From Neckera pumila (Eukaryota; Streptophyta; Bryopsida; Hypnales; Neckeraceae), in NCBI GenBank assembly GCA_963969595.1, contig OZ018409.1, forward strand, positions 31,757,282 through 31,821,281: a stretch of 64,000 nt of DNA, given 5' to 3'. The notes beneath the pieces are model-generated. The model had not been told where the DNA came from and did no database searches. It was given only the letters and a program-made list of their open reading frames with translations. How positions within the stretch are numbered: the first letter of the stretch is position 1; each line of letters begins with the position of its first letter. This document shows positions 12,109-22,963 of this stretch, piece by piece. The position numbers and the translations under genes are program-made.

Positions 12109-12897
12109 CCCCTAAAGGACCATTGTCCGTTCGGGGGACAAATGGGATTTTGGGCAGGTACCTAGGGCTGAATTTTTGTTCTGATTTTCTGAAATTTTTT
12201 TAGAAGATAGAAAAACTGATAAGCTTTGTGGAAATATAATTTTTTTTCACAATTGGTGCCCGCAAAAAAATGTTATGACCAAATAAGCTCAAAATAGGTG
12301 AGAGGGGGCAGCAAAAATTTTTTGCCAAAAATTTAATTTAAATTTTTTTTTTTTTCCTTATAGATTATATTTTTGCCTATTTGGGAAGCTTTGATTTATT
12401 TCATTTGGATTTTTTATGAGAAAGTTATAGACAATCTTGTTTTTCGGGCAATTAGAGCATCTTCTTGAAAAAAATAACTTGTAGGATTCATTTTGGAATG
12501 CAATTTTTGCATTTTTTCAAAAAAAAAGTTCCGCATGGTTTAGTTTTCTTGCTAGAACGATCTCACCATTGGGATTAGTGCGTTTTAAGTCCATCTACAA
12601 GATATTAATATTTTAGATTTTTCTTCTATCTTGTACTATCTTCTACTTAACAATTTTCTGAAGAATGAAAATTAATTTTTTTTGAATTTCTTTTTTTTTT
12701 CTAGACTCTCAACTCAATTCTCCGCTAAAAAGATTTAAAGCTCAAAACTCTGCAGTGCAAAAAATTTAATTTAAAAATGTTCAAAGTCAAAAAATCTAGT
12801 CCCGCAATGTATTGAAAATCTTGTTTTTTATTCTTTGCTCTAGAAATGGCAGTTTTGAGAGTTTTTTTGACAGAAAAAGGCTTTGATCCTTTAGGGG
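12109..12897 (+). mobile_element. TTAA-flanked short element, copy 3
   Basis: Flanked by TTAA at 12105-12108 and 12898-12901, with termini CCCCTAAAGGA and TCCTTTAGGGG that are exact complements over 11 bases. 789 bp, so shorter than its relatives by an internal deletion. Non-coding. Confidence 0.85.
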
Positions 12898-13074
12898 TTA
12901 ATATGTACATATGTTGAAGAAATGATTCTAGAACATCTACCTAAAAGAACTTTGAGCCTTCATAACTTTTACATCAATGATATCCAAATACTATCGTGTT
13001 CTTTGGAGCGTTGGAACCTCCTTTCACTTGCCAACAAGAAAATATGAAAATTTTACCAGTCTAGTAAGAGTAAC

Positions 13075-13519
13075 TAAGGTAAATGACCCCATTGCGGTCA
13101 AATGACCCATGATGGACACCTAATGACCCCATTGTGGTTTTTTAGACCACAATCAATGCCTTACATGGTAGTAATGGAGTAATTAGTAACCTCAATAGGT
13201 ACTTCCAACTTTTCAGTGTAAAGTTCTTTGTAAAAATTGACCTTTTAGGTCTTCCATGTTTGAAAATGTTGTGACTACATTGGGTAGGAAGATGACCCTA
13301 TTGGATTCAGATTTTGTTGGCCATGAAGTAGCCTACAGACTCCTATGGGCTGATCACTTCAAAAATTCAGAACTAATTCATACTTAGTCCAAAAAATATA
13401 ATTTCAAATGCCCTCACTGTCTCTCACACTTATCTTTGTGTGGAAAAAAATTTGAAAAATTTCAGCAACGGCATGTAGGCACACTCCTAATTCTGACCGC
13501 AATGGGGTCTTTTACCTTA
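13075..13519. mobile_element. 445-bp element of the second inverted-repeat family, copy B
   Basis: Very well preserved termini: TAAGGTAAATGACCCCATTG on the left, and on the other strand from the right TAAGGTAAAAGACCCCATTG. Interior collinear with 10231-10674. Non-coding. Confidence 0.85.
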
Positions 13520-14830
13520 GGCACAGCAGGAAAAAAAAGTGAAAAAAAAGTGACGGCTTTGGAGGTCGGTACCCACCTAAAATCACAACAGTGAGTCCTG
13601 TTCTCCCAGGTGTTTGGAGGAATAAGGGATGAATTTCCTTCCTACCATTTGGACGAATGAAATCCTGTGGCCAAGCCGGAACGTCCATGGAATTTCATGC
13701 AATCCATGTAGGACGATTTTATTTATTTATTTTCTTTCTGTGCAACTTGCAGTAACGTACAGGACAATCAACTGGAATTTCAACTGTGCACACAAAATCA
13801 AGTGGTCAGTCAATTTAAGTGATATTTTTTTTTCCAATTTTTCTAAGATAGCCATTAGAGAAAAAAGCAGCCCTTCAGATGGCTACTCCAGATTGACATG
13901 CCAAGCTATTTCAAGCTTGGCCTATCAATCTCGAAAAGGCCCCCAATGAGCTGACTGCTTGTCAAAACAATCTGCTTTTGTACTTTTTTTCTTTTCTTTT
14001 TTTTCTCTTATGTAAAATTAAAAATAATAATAATAAAATATAAAAAATTATTATTATTATTAATTTTTTACTCGCAAAATTGGGTTCATGTCACTGCAAT
14101 TTCTGTTGCACGGAAATAGGGAAAAAAAACATTTTTCAGCCCTGTAAAACAAAATTTCAGGGTCCATTGGAGGGCTAATTTTTTCTTGAATGCAGCTAGT
14201 TGTTGCTATCATATACTCCAACGTTTTTGAACGGTGAGTGGGAGGGCCCTTTCCCTTCCGTGCCTCTCGGTAGCTCCTACAATTTTTTCTTTTTCTTGAA
14301 TTATTAAAGTTAATCGTAAAGTGAACCCCAGTTTGTAGAAGGGATGTCAAAAGAATAGTTTAATTAATGAATAGTACAACAAAAACACAACACCAAACTC
14401 TATCAAGATCAAGTTTGTGTTCTTTGGAATTTTGTCTTTTGTCTTTTTCAAATTTTTAATCTTAGTCCCTCATTGCACGCACTTTACGATTAACTCTATT
14501 GAGTTCACCCCAACAAAAGAAGTCACAAGCAACTTGTCGGACTTGTTAGGACACTTACTCACTTTATGTGGTTGGATGGGTCAAGAAAATGGGAAGGGAG
14601 ATTGAATGGGTCCAAGACTCCAAGGCAAAATTCTTGAATGTAAACTCTTTATTAAATAAAAGGATTGTAGCATTGTGCTACTATAGAAAAGATACCATGC
14701 TCTTCATGTTCAAGAATATTATAATCCCAATGCTATAGGGAGAATTGCTTGCAATTGTTGCATTGTGTAGCCATTTATTTCACCGCTTGATTCAATCATT
14801 TATAAAGTGTAGATTGCAAACATCAATCTT

Positions 14831-14879
<49 letters not shown>

Positions 14880-15574
14880 CTTTTGTCAATGCAAATCTTC
14901 CTTCCTTTTGGTCCAAATTGTCATTATTTTATTAAGAATTTTACAAATCACCCATCCAGCAATCAATCACAAGGTCTAGATACCTATAGATGCTATTTTA
15001 ACCTGCATTGATTCATTTGAATTATATAATTTACTATAGTAAAAAAAGTTTGACAAATCCTAACCTTAATTCAAATAGAAGTGGCAAAATTCTTTCCAAA
15101 AATCCTTTTAAAAATTCTATAGATTTATTATTGATGTTTTGGACAAAGTTGATTTTGGGTGATAAAAGAAATTGCCAAAGAAATTTACATTGGCTTGGAT
15201 AGAGCCTATAAGCTTGTATAGTGATTGTATGGTCAAATTTTACCATAACATAAGGTATACTCACCCATAATTGCAATTGAGCATATTCACTACTATAAAA
15301 CATAAATTATATTTTATTTGATCTTATTTAGGTAAGTGAAAGAAGTCAATGCACTTTATCATGCATTATTCAAACAATGTATGAACAAATTATGAAATTT
15401 CAAAGTATTGTTCATAACTAAAATGTAACAAAAATTAACACCAGGCTCTTTTGTTATCATTCTACACATCTTGTGTCACCAATATCTAATTATTAGTATT
15501 CCTTTTTGGTCCAAATGCAAGTGTTGTTGATAAAGCACTTAGTGATGATTGTGAATGCTCACACAACATTGTTT
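13520..15574. other. Gene-free DNA
   Basis: Frames here are short and low in complexity. The only distinct structure is the AT microsatellite at 14834-14877. Confidence 0.4.
14834..14877. repeat. (AT)n microsatellite
   Basis: About 22 uninterrupted AT dinucleotides. Confidence 0.98.
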
Positions 15575-15770
15575 ACCAATGAGTATGGAGTCCCTTTTGC
15601 ATCCTTGAAAAGAAGAGCCCTGCATACAAACAAAATTGTCTTCTATAGCTCCTCAGTAAACTCCAATCCTTGAAAATTAATTGATAAGCCCTTCCACCAA
15701 GGCCTCCAGTAAAGCATACTATCTTCCCAACACAGAGAAGACCATATCCTGGTTATACAATGTTATCGAT
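15575..15770. repeat. Dispersed repeat, copy at 15.6 kb
   Basis: Related to 6670-7000: TTTACCAATGAGTATGG, then CCCTTTTGCATCCTTGAA, ending CTGGTTATACAATGTTAT. Diverged and non-coding. Confidence 0.55.
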
Positions 15771-16030
15771 ATTGTACTGTACATGAAGGTCTAGTTCAGC
15801 ACTTAGGTGCCAAAATTGAATTTCCATGTCAGATTCTCAACGGTCCACGTCACCTCACACCATTCACAAGATGACATGCAACACTTCTTTTTTTTGCAAC
15901 AATGGCTTATTAATTTATGCCGAATCTGACCTTCACGCAGGCTACCTTGGCTTGGATAAAACTCAAACTTGGGATAAATTCAAAGTCAGGATCAACAACA
16001 ACGACAACCAACAACAACAAATCAAAGTTA

Positions 16031-16160
16031 GAGCAGCCCCACTCCAACACGGGGAAGCAACACTTCAAATGGTCTGAACCATTGATCTTAGAAGATCTTA
16101 GAAGATCAATGATTCAAACCATTTGAAGTGTTGCTTTCCCGTGTTGGAGTGGGGCTGCTC
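16031..16160. mobile_element. 130-bp foldback MITE of PIF/Harbinger type
   Basis: Almost the whole element is one inverted repeat: GAGCAGCCCCACTCCAACAC on the left returns as its complement on the right, with arms of roughly 60 bases meeting at a short GATCTTAGAAGATCTTAGA centre. It is flanked by direct TTA copies at 16028-16030 and 16161-16163, the PIF/Harbinger target duplication. The terminus resembles the left end of the autonomous-looking element at 45079 (GAGCATTGCCAACC...CAGGGG). Confidence 0.92.
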
Positions 16161-16496
16161 TTAGTGAGGATCAACCAAAACTAAAGAATTTCCAAGTTAG
16201 GAATTTGCAACGAAAGTGAGGAGGGTGCTGCAAGTGGGCATAAGCCAAAAAGGCTACTACAGCCAAAACCAAAAAGATCTGCAAAACTAAAGCAATTTCA
16301 TGCCGGAGTGAGGAGTGAGGAGTGAGGAGTCAATTACTGTAACATTGTGAGAAGCGGCGAACACACACTGCAACAAAGGATGAGCTTGCAGCGGCCACTC
16401 ACCCGGCATCCGGCACAGCAGCCACTCCTTTAATTAGGAATGTTCTCCTCACACTTGCCACAATTGCCGGCTCTTGATCACTCAGTTGGGGCTTAA

Positions 16497-17410
16497 CCCC
16501 TAAATGACGGACCCACGACCATTGATTTTCAAACCTCACTGTCCATCACTCAGTTTGCTACCATTTTGCAATTAGATATGTAAGAAAATTTTAGTATTCA
16601 TTTGTCAGAGATGAAATTACATGTCTTCTGTACTTCACAAATTTTTTTAGATTTTTCTGTGGAAAATTGATTTTCTTGAAGATTCCTGAAGAAAAATAGT
16701 GAAGAAAAAATCACATCAAATAGCTGAAAGTTGTTTCAAAAAAGCTGAAATGATTTCACCATGTGTGTACATTACAATGACAAACATCATGGTATAAACT
16801 GAATTTCCGTATTATTCTATAATTAGAAAAATAATAGACATTGAAAAAATACTCCCAAAGGTCAAATTGCAATAAAATATTCAATAGTAGGAATTTTTTC
16901 AAAATTCAAACTGGAGAAGAATTTAGAGTAGAGGACCTCCATTTTTTTAGTTGGACTCAAAATTTAAAAGAATAGCTTCAGATTAAGAGGAAGGAGCAAC
17001 AACTTCCCAAAATACACTAGAATAGCATATTCTATGATTTGTTTTTTTTTTAATTTTCTTCTCAATTATGTGAAGACACTTGCAAGACTACAAATTCAAT
17101 TGAATTATCTTCATAACCCACCATGAAAGGTCAATAAAAAAACTATGGATGAAAAAATGCTTTTGAAATCATTCTATCTAACAATATTGTCATCCGAACG
17201 CCACATAATGGCGCCTGCAACGCTCCAAGGTTAAGTAGTTACTACCGGGGCAAACTGAGAGTGATGAATGGCTACCATACAGGCAGTCTATATTGGCTTC
17301 ATGTGAGCATGTAAGACATACTGTAAGTTGTAAAGTGCAACTAATCCTCGGAGGACAAAGGGGTGATTTTAGAAATCATCCCTTTTTATTACCCTGTGAA
17401 TCATTGGCTT
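16497..17410. mobile_element. Possible decayed TTAA-family copy
   Basis: TTAA|CCCCTAAATGACGG at 16493 is a clean left terminus, and a short interior stretch (TTTAGAGTAGAGGA) recalls the family. I could not find a matching right end, so the extent is a guess. Confidence 0.3.
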
Positions 17411-17614
17411 AACCTTGGAAGGACGGGCTGATTTCCATGGAAATCATCTTTTTTGATACCTTGTGCATAATCTACTTTAAGAAACCAAAAACACTCATTT
17501 GAGGACAAGCTACTGTAGAAGGTCTCCCTTTTTTGCAGATGATTCCAAGGATGAACAATTGCACTTCTATCCTACATGCAAAGATTCTTTGTCTTAAAAA
17601 AATTGCAAAAGAAT

Positions 17615-17710
17615 CATTGATCACAACATGTATATTGAAAATCAATGATCACAACATGTATATTGAAAGTCAATGATCACAACATGTATATTGAAAGTCA
17701 CAATGATCAC
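17615..17710. repeat. 28-bp tandem repeat, three copies plus a partial
   Basis: Unit CAATGATCACAACATGTATA followed by TTGAAAGT. Full copies start at 17615, 17643 and 17671, with a partial at 17701. The near identity of copies suggests recent expansion. Confidence 0.9.
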
Positions 17711-18379
17711 TTACATCGATTTTGTAACCTACCTAGGGTGGAAAGTAGGTTTGCTATATATCAAGAATGGGACAAATAAAATCTTCATGAAAATTTTTTT
17801 AGTAATTGTAATATTATTTTTGAGGGAAAAAATGCAAAAAATTAGGAAATTCTTCTGAGATCTATTTTTCTACACAAGAAATTTTTTCCTCAACCTTCCC
17901 CATATTGCAAATAGGCTAAATTGCTTAAGTGGTTGGAAATGCTTGATCATCTTGATATTCAACCCAATTTTATGCCTTTCAACTCCAATTCAATGACTCC
18001 CTATAGAGTTGTAACAACATTCACTTGGCCTAGAAGGCAATCCAAACTCAAAAGGGGAATAAAAAAAACTATGCTTGGAAGGATGTTTGTTTTGTTTTGT
18101 TTGTTTGTTATGGTGAGATCTCCGGAACCGTGCGTCTCCCTAATCGCGTTCTTTGTACCATTGGAAAGCTCTTTGCAAAAAAAGGGTGCACAAACTTTGC
18201 TTTGTGGTGTTCCAATTACTTACGACATAGAAGATATTGAATTTCAAAGTTTTTGAGAAATAGAAAATTAGCCTAAAATTATTTTAGTTTTAATTTTATT
18301 ATACTGTAGCAATGGCACAAGGCATACTAGTTTCTTTGAAGGAAGATATGGGTCCTGTGGCTTGCCCGAAGTTGGTGTG

Positions 18380-18525
18380 TTGAGGACATGCAAAAGTGAA
18401 TGGTGCTTTGATTTTGCAGCCTAAATGCAATGCTTGGCAAGCTATATTCACTACTAAATTCTTGAAGTATCTTCAATAGGTTGAAAGATTCCAAAAAAAA
18501 ATACAAATTTTTTTTTTGTCAATGG
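18380..18525. repeat. Older host repeat flanking a TTAA element, copy B (left part)
   Basis: Left half of the repeat also seen at 7222-7398; it resumes at 19455-19500 on the other side of the element at 18530-19450. Confidence 0.65.
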
Positions 18526-18529
18526 TTAA

Positions 18530-19450
18530 CCCCTAAAGTTCCATGACTATGTTCTCACCTAAAAGGCTCAAAAACTGCCATTTTTAGTAGAAGTACCCAA
18601 TTTTTGAAAAAAATCTTTTTTTGACACATGTAACCGTAGGATCTTGTAGTATGCTAACTTGAGAACATGTAGTAAAATTTTCAGGAAGATCTACCGCATG
18701 GATTGCAAGATATAAGCATTAAAATTCACTAAAACCATTTTTTGGGCCCTGTGAAAACAGGGCAGCAGCACTTCACAAGCTCAATTTTTGATGAAAAATG
18801 TCCAAAATGATGGTGCTTCTTTGGATTCTTTTTCCTAGACAAGTTGGCTACATGCTTGAAAATTTTCACTTCATTTGGAATTGTACAACACATAGGAAAA
18901 AAATAGTAAGTAGATAGTATTAGAGAATGATTCAAAATACAAAATTGTCAAGAATTTAATTTTAAAACTGAAAAATGCTAATCCCAATGGTGGCAATGTT
19001 GTAATAAATAATCTACATCTTAGGATTTTATTTTTTTCAAAAAATATTGAAAACTGAGTAAGATAAAGGACTTCAAAGTTCATTTTAGAGTAGAGAATCC
19101 ACAACTTCCCACAAACTTAAAATCTTCATAACTTTTGACTAATTGATCAAAATGGGATGATTAAAAGCTTTTTGCCTATATATAACTTTAGAAAACCAAT
19201 TTCAAATTTTGTTTTCAAGAAAAGTGATTTTTTTTATCTGCCCGGATTGCCCAGTTACAAAAAAAAGTAACATATTAAGCCATAACTTTTGACTCATATT
19301 TCCAAATGTCATGAAATTTGGTGCATATAAAAGATATTCCTTGCTCCCGTTTTTCATTAAAATTTCAGCCAAAAATATAAAAATCTCTAGTCGTACGTAC
19401 TTGCCTAAAAATTCTATACGGCCAAAAAACACATGTTGGTCCTTTGGGGG
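18530..19450 (-). mobile_element. TTAA-flanked short element, copy 4 (reverse orientation)
   Basis: Flanked by TTAA at 18526-18529 and 19451-19454; termini CCCCTAAAGTTCC and its near complement ending TTTGGGGG. The left part matches, on the other strand, the right part of the copies at 48690 and 51871 (AAAACTGCCATTTTTAG), so it is inserted the other way round. 921 bp, no coding capacity. Confidence 0.85.
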
Positions 19451-19454
19451 TTAA

Positions 19455-20320
19455 ATTCTCAGAAACTAAGCCCAAAGGGCTTAGCCAATCATTTAAGGGT
19501 TAACTACATTAGAATGCAAAGTAGGCACAATTGGGTCCCAATAATAAAACGCCCTTTCTGGATTAGGTGCTGTTTTGGGTATATATACCTTATTTATTGG
19601 AAACACTGTCGTTGTCTGCGATTTGGGAGATTTTGGCATTTCTAAGAAGAGTGGTTGGTGAGCAATAAAAACTTTATGGTCTAAAATAGGGGGTAAGTTT
19701 TTACATCTATAAACAAGAGTGGAAAAAATCTCCTTGCATCTTGGAAGGCTCCTAGCACTACTTTAGACAACTCCAACAAACTTTGGTCTTTGTGATCTTT
19801 TTTAAAAACAAGCAAACATTTTATTCTACATACAAACAAACAATCACATTACACAAATACTAAAATAGTCAAACCTCAACACAAATAGAGAAAAAAATAA
19901 CTAGAACAACAGCATAATTTGGGGTAGTTTAACCATCTAACTAAGTCTTTGTAGTCTTTTCATCTAAAAGGAAAATATAGGAACTTATAATTGGCTTTGG
20001 ACCTCTTATCCAAAGGCAGGAGGTTTTGCATTGACAAAAACTATTCTTAGAAAGTTTGAATAGGTAGCTCTTGTACTAAAAAGCAAGCCATTGCAATAGA
20101 GACAAAGCCTCTAGCAATATAGTTGCTTGTTTATCAAGAAGTAATCAAATTTGGGAAACATTGGATTCATATTTGGAATCAAAATTTCCAAATTAGCCAA
20201 GAGATCAAAGGTTACAAAATACAAGAAATAACCATATACTACAAAATAGAGGGATGTTTTAGAATTTTGATCCTCAATTTTCTCCTACTTGATGAAAGAT
20301 CATATAGTCAAGTAAGTTAA
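19455..20320. other. Right part of the host repeat, then gene-free DNA
   Basis: 19455-19500 continues host repeat copy B. The rest shows no gene or clear repeat. Confidence 0.4.
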
Positions 20321-20740
20321 GGTAGAGCCACCTATAAACGACCAAATAAGCAATTCCGACATGACTGGAGTAGTAAAAGGCAAAACAAATAATTTCAAAG
20401 GTGCATGAGTAGAAATGATGGGAATATATTGCAATTTTTTTGGTAATTTTATCACGTGAAATGAAATTACTACGAATTTTGGGAGACAAAAAATGCTCTA
20501 GATCAATTGCCAATGTCAAGACTCTTCTATTTCCGATCATTCAAGAATTATTTTTCTACTCATTATTTCCTACTTTTTTTCTCACAACTTGGGCAATGTG
20601 TCATGAGCTTATTAGTTCCAACCTTGAAAAAGGTAGAAAAAAACATTCTAAGCTTCAAAAAATCCAGTGCAACTTTGGTCAGAAATAACTACATCTATAG
20701 GTTGGGTATGGATCATTGGTTGCTTATGGGTGGCTCTACC
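20321..20740. mobile_element. 420-bp TTAA-flanked element of a different family
   Basis: TTAA at 20317-20320 and 20741-20744 flank exact complementary termini GGTAGAGCCACC and GGTGGCTCTACC, with weaker pairing further inside (ATAAGCAA). Non-coding. Confidence 0.65.
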
Positions 20741-20744
20741 TTAA

Positions 20745-21632
20745 AGTCTTGGCCTTTAGCAACCTTATCAATCAAAAATTAGATAGAATGTAAGGGCCTA
20801 AAGAGGACATGTATAAATTTTTTGTGGTGGTGGTCTTCATATTGATCGATTTTCACATTATAAATTAAAATAAATGATATGAAAGTTCATTTGGTTAGAT
20901 TTTTAAAAATAAATTCTCAACCCATTTTTCATCATATCGACTAAAATGTACAAGTTGTAGTATATACTAGCTTTTTTCTAAAACTTTACCTTTGGAAAGG
21001 TCTAAAAAGCCTACATTTTAAAGTTTAGGCACATTGAGCTTACAATCAATGGAGATTCTTGGTCTAAAGTTTTGAAGATGTACTTAAAAAAATTAACTGA
21101 AAGATCCTACAATTGGATTTGTCAAAAAAAAAATACAAATGAAGACTTTTGCTTATTGTGGAGACAAGTATTTTGTAATTTCGTACCTCTAAAAACCAAA
21201 GAAGTTTAGGTGGGGTTAAGAAAGCTTTGTTAGCAACGAAAATGACAAGATTAGTTCCACCCTACAGTCTATATTGGAGGCTCTACCTTCCCAACCCTTC
21301 ACAACTTCTTCAGTGCTCTTCAAATCCACAATTGGCATATACAATTTCAAATGCAACCATAGAAATCTTATGCTTTAAATTTGACCACCCATAGAATTTT
21401 TATATGTGCAACTGCCGAATCAACAATCATTAGACAATGGGCTATCATAATTCAATGTAATACAATAGAACTTCTATAAAGTAGTAGCTCTAAGACCGGA
21501 CTCAAGTCGTGAATCTCAAAAAAATTCTCTAATATGTATCCGGGATTAGGCATAGTGTGGGACTGGGAATCAATACTACATCACTTTAGAGAGGTCATTG
21601 CCTTAAAGAAGTTTACTTTAGAGAAGTTCTAT
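20745..21632. other. Gene-free DNA
   Basis: Nothing recognisable beyond GGAGGCTCTACCTTCC near 21278, which recalls the terminus of the element at 20740. Confidence 0.35.
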
Positions 21633-22506
21633 TGTACAGTAGTTGAGTACTGTAATCTTACAACCGGCCAATTTGACCCATTCACAATTTTTTTGTACAA
21701 TGTGCAATATAATTGGTATGTTTTGGTGAGCATAATTATCACGCAATTCCAATCAAGCATACAAAATTTCAGTTTCGAAGAAGCAAAATTCCATTTTTGG
21801 TATATTTCTAAAGTTCATTTTCATGATTTTATATAGTATTTTATTGAGAAAAATTAGTGATGAATTTTTTAAATCCAATTGCATAGATATGTAGGGAACA
21901 TCCATACGCACATCTCTCATATTAAAAAACACCCCATTAAGTAACAAGAATATGAGCTAGGAAGAGTTAAATGTAAAGCGTCACAAGATCAAAATTTGTA
22001 AAATAGATATCTTTATATTTTAACGAGAATTTGCTATTTGACCCTCACACTATAACTAATTTTGTACATTTCAATAGGATGTTACAATCACTTTGTCAAA
22101 ATCTTATTAAAATATAAAAATATCTATTTCACAAATTTTGATCATGTGACGTTTTACATTTAACTCTTTCTAGCTCATATTCTTATTACTTAATGGGGTG
22201 TTTTTTAATATGAGAGATGTGCGTATGGATGTTCCCTACATATCTATGCAATTGGATTAAAAAATTTCATCATCAATTGTTCTTAATAAAATATTATGTA
22301 AAACCATGAAAATAAACTTTAAAAAATCACCAAAAATGAAATTTTGCTTTTTTGAAACTGAAATTTTGTATGCTTGATTGGGATTGCGTGAGGATTGCGT
22401 GAGGATTATGCAAGATAAAAAAACTCCAGTTCTTTTTCTATGCTATACAAAAATATTTGAATGCTTCAAATCGGCCGGTTGTAAGATTACAGTACCCGAC
22501 TGTACA
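21633..22506. mobile_element. 874-bp long-arm foldback element
   Basis: Starts TGTACAGT and ends ACTGTACA. Arms of more than 350 bases fold back on each other: the left has GTACTGTAATCTTACAACCG near 21647 and the right its complement near 22475-22495; further inside, CATCCATACGCACATCTCTC at 21900-21919 and its complement at 22217-22236; then GATCAAAATTTGTAAAATAG near 21988 and its near complement near 22122. The loop is near 22040-22090. No coding capacity. Confidence 0.85.
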
Positions 22507-22963
22507 TCAATACGTACCCCATATGTAAGATTTTAGACTTTAGCTACACCTCTTCTTGATCAATTTGCTAAGAATATTTACGTGCTAAGATCGCTGACGA
22601 GTCCCACAATGCTTTCAGTGCAGTTAGTGACAGAATAGCAAACGGAGCAATTTTTGAGGTACTAATCTCACGAGCTCGGTTTCAACTAAGAGGGGAAAAT
22701 GAAGCTCACAATGTAACAGCTTTTGAGTGTATTAACTTGAGCACAGTTGCATGCAAAGTGGTTTCTGCGGTTGAGAGTACATCGCTGATCTGTAACTGGG
22801 ACAATTCTCGATTCTACAATCTTAGCTCGTAGCAATCTCGTTATTTCTACAGTGTATAAAATGAATCAGCAAGAATTCTAGTCCTCCACCTATTCAAACA
22901 TGCCCCTCAGTTCTTCCAGTAAGCCAACAGAAAACTGTACCATCTTAATTTAGAGACGGCAAT

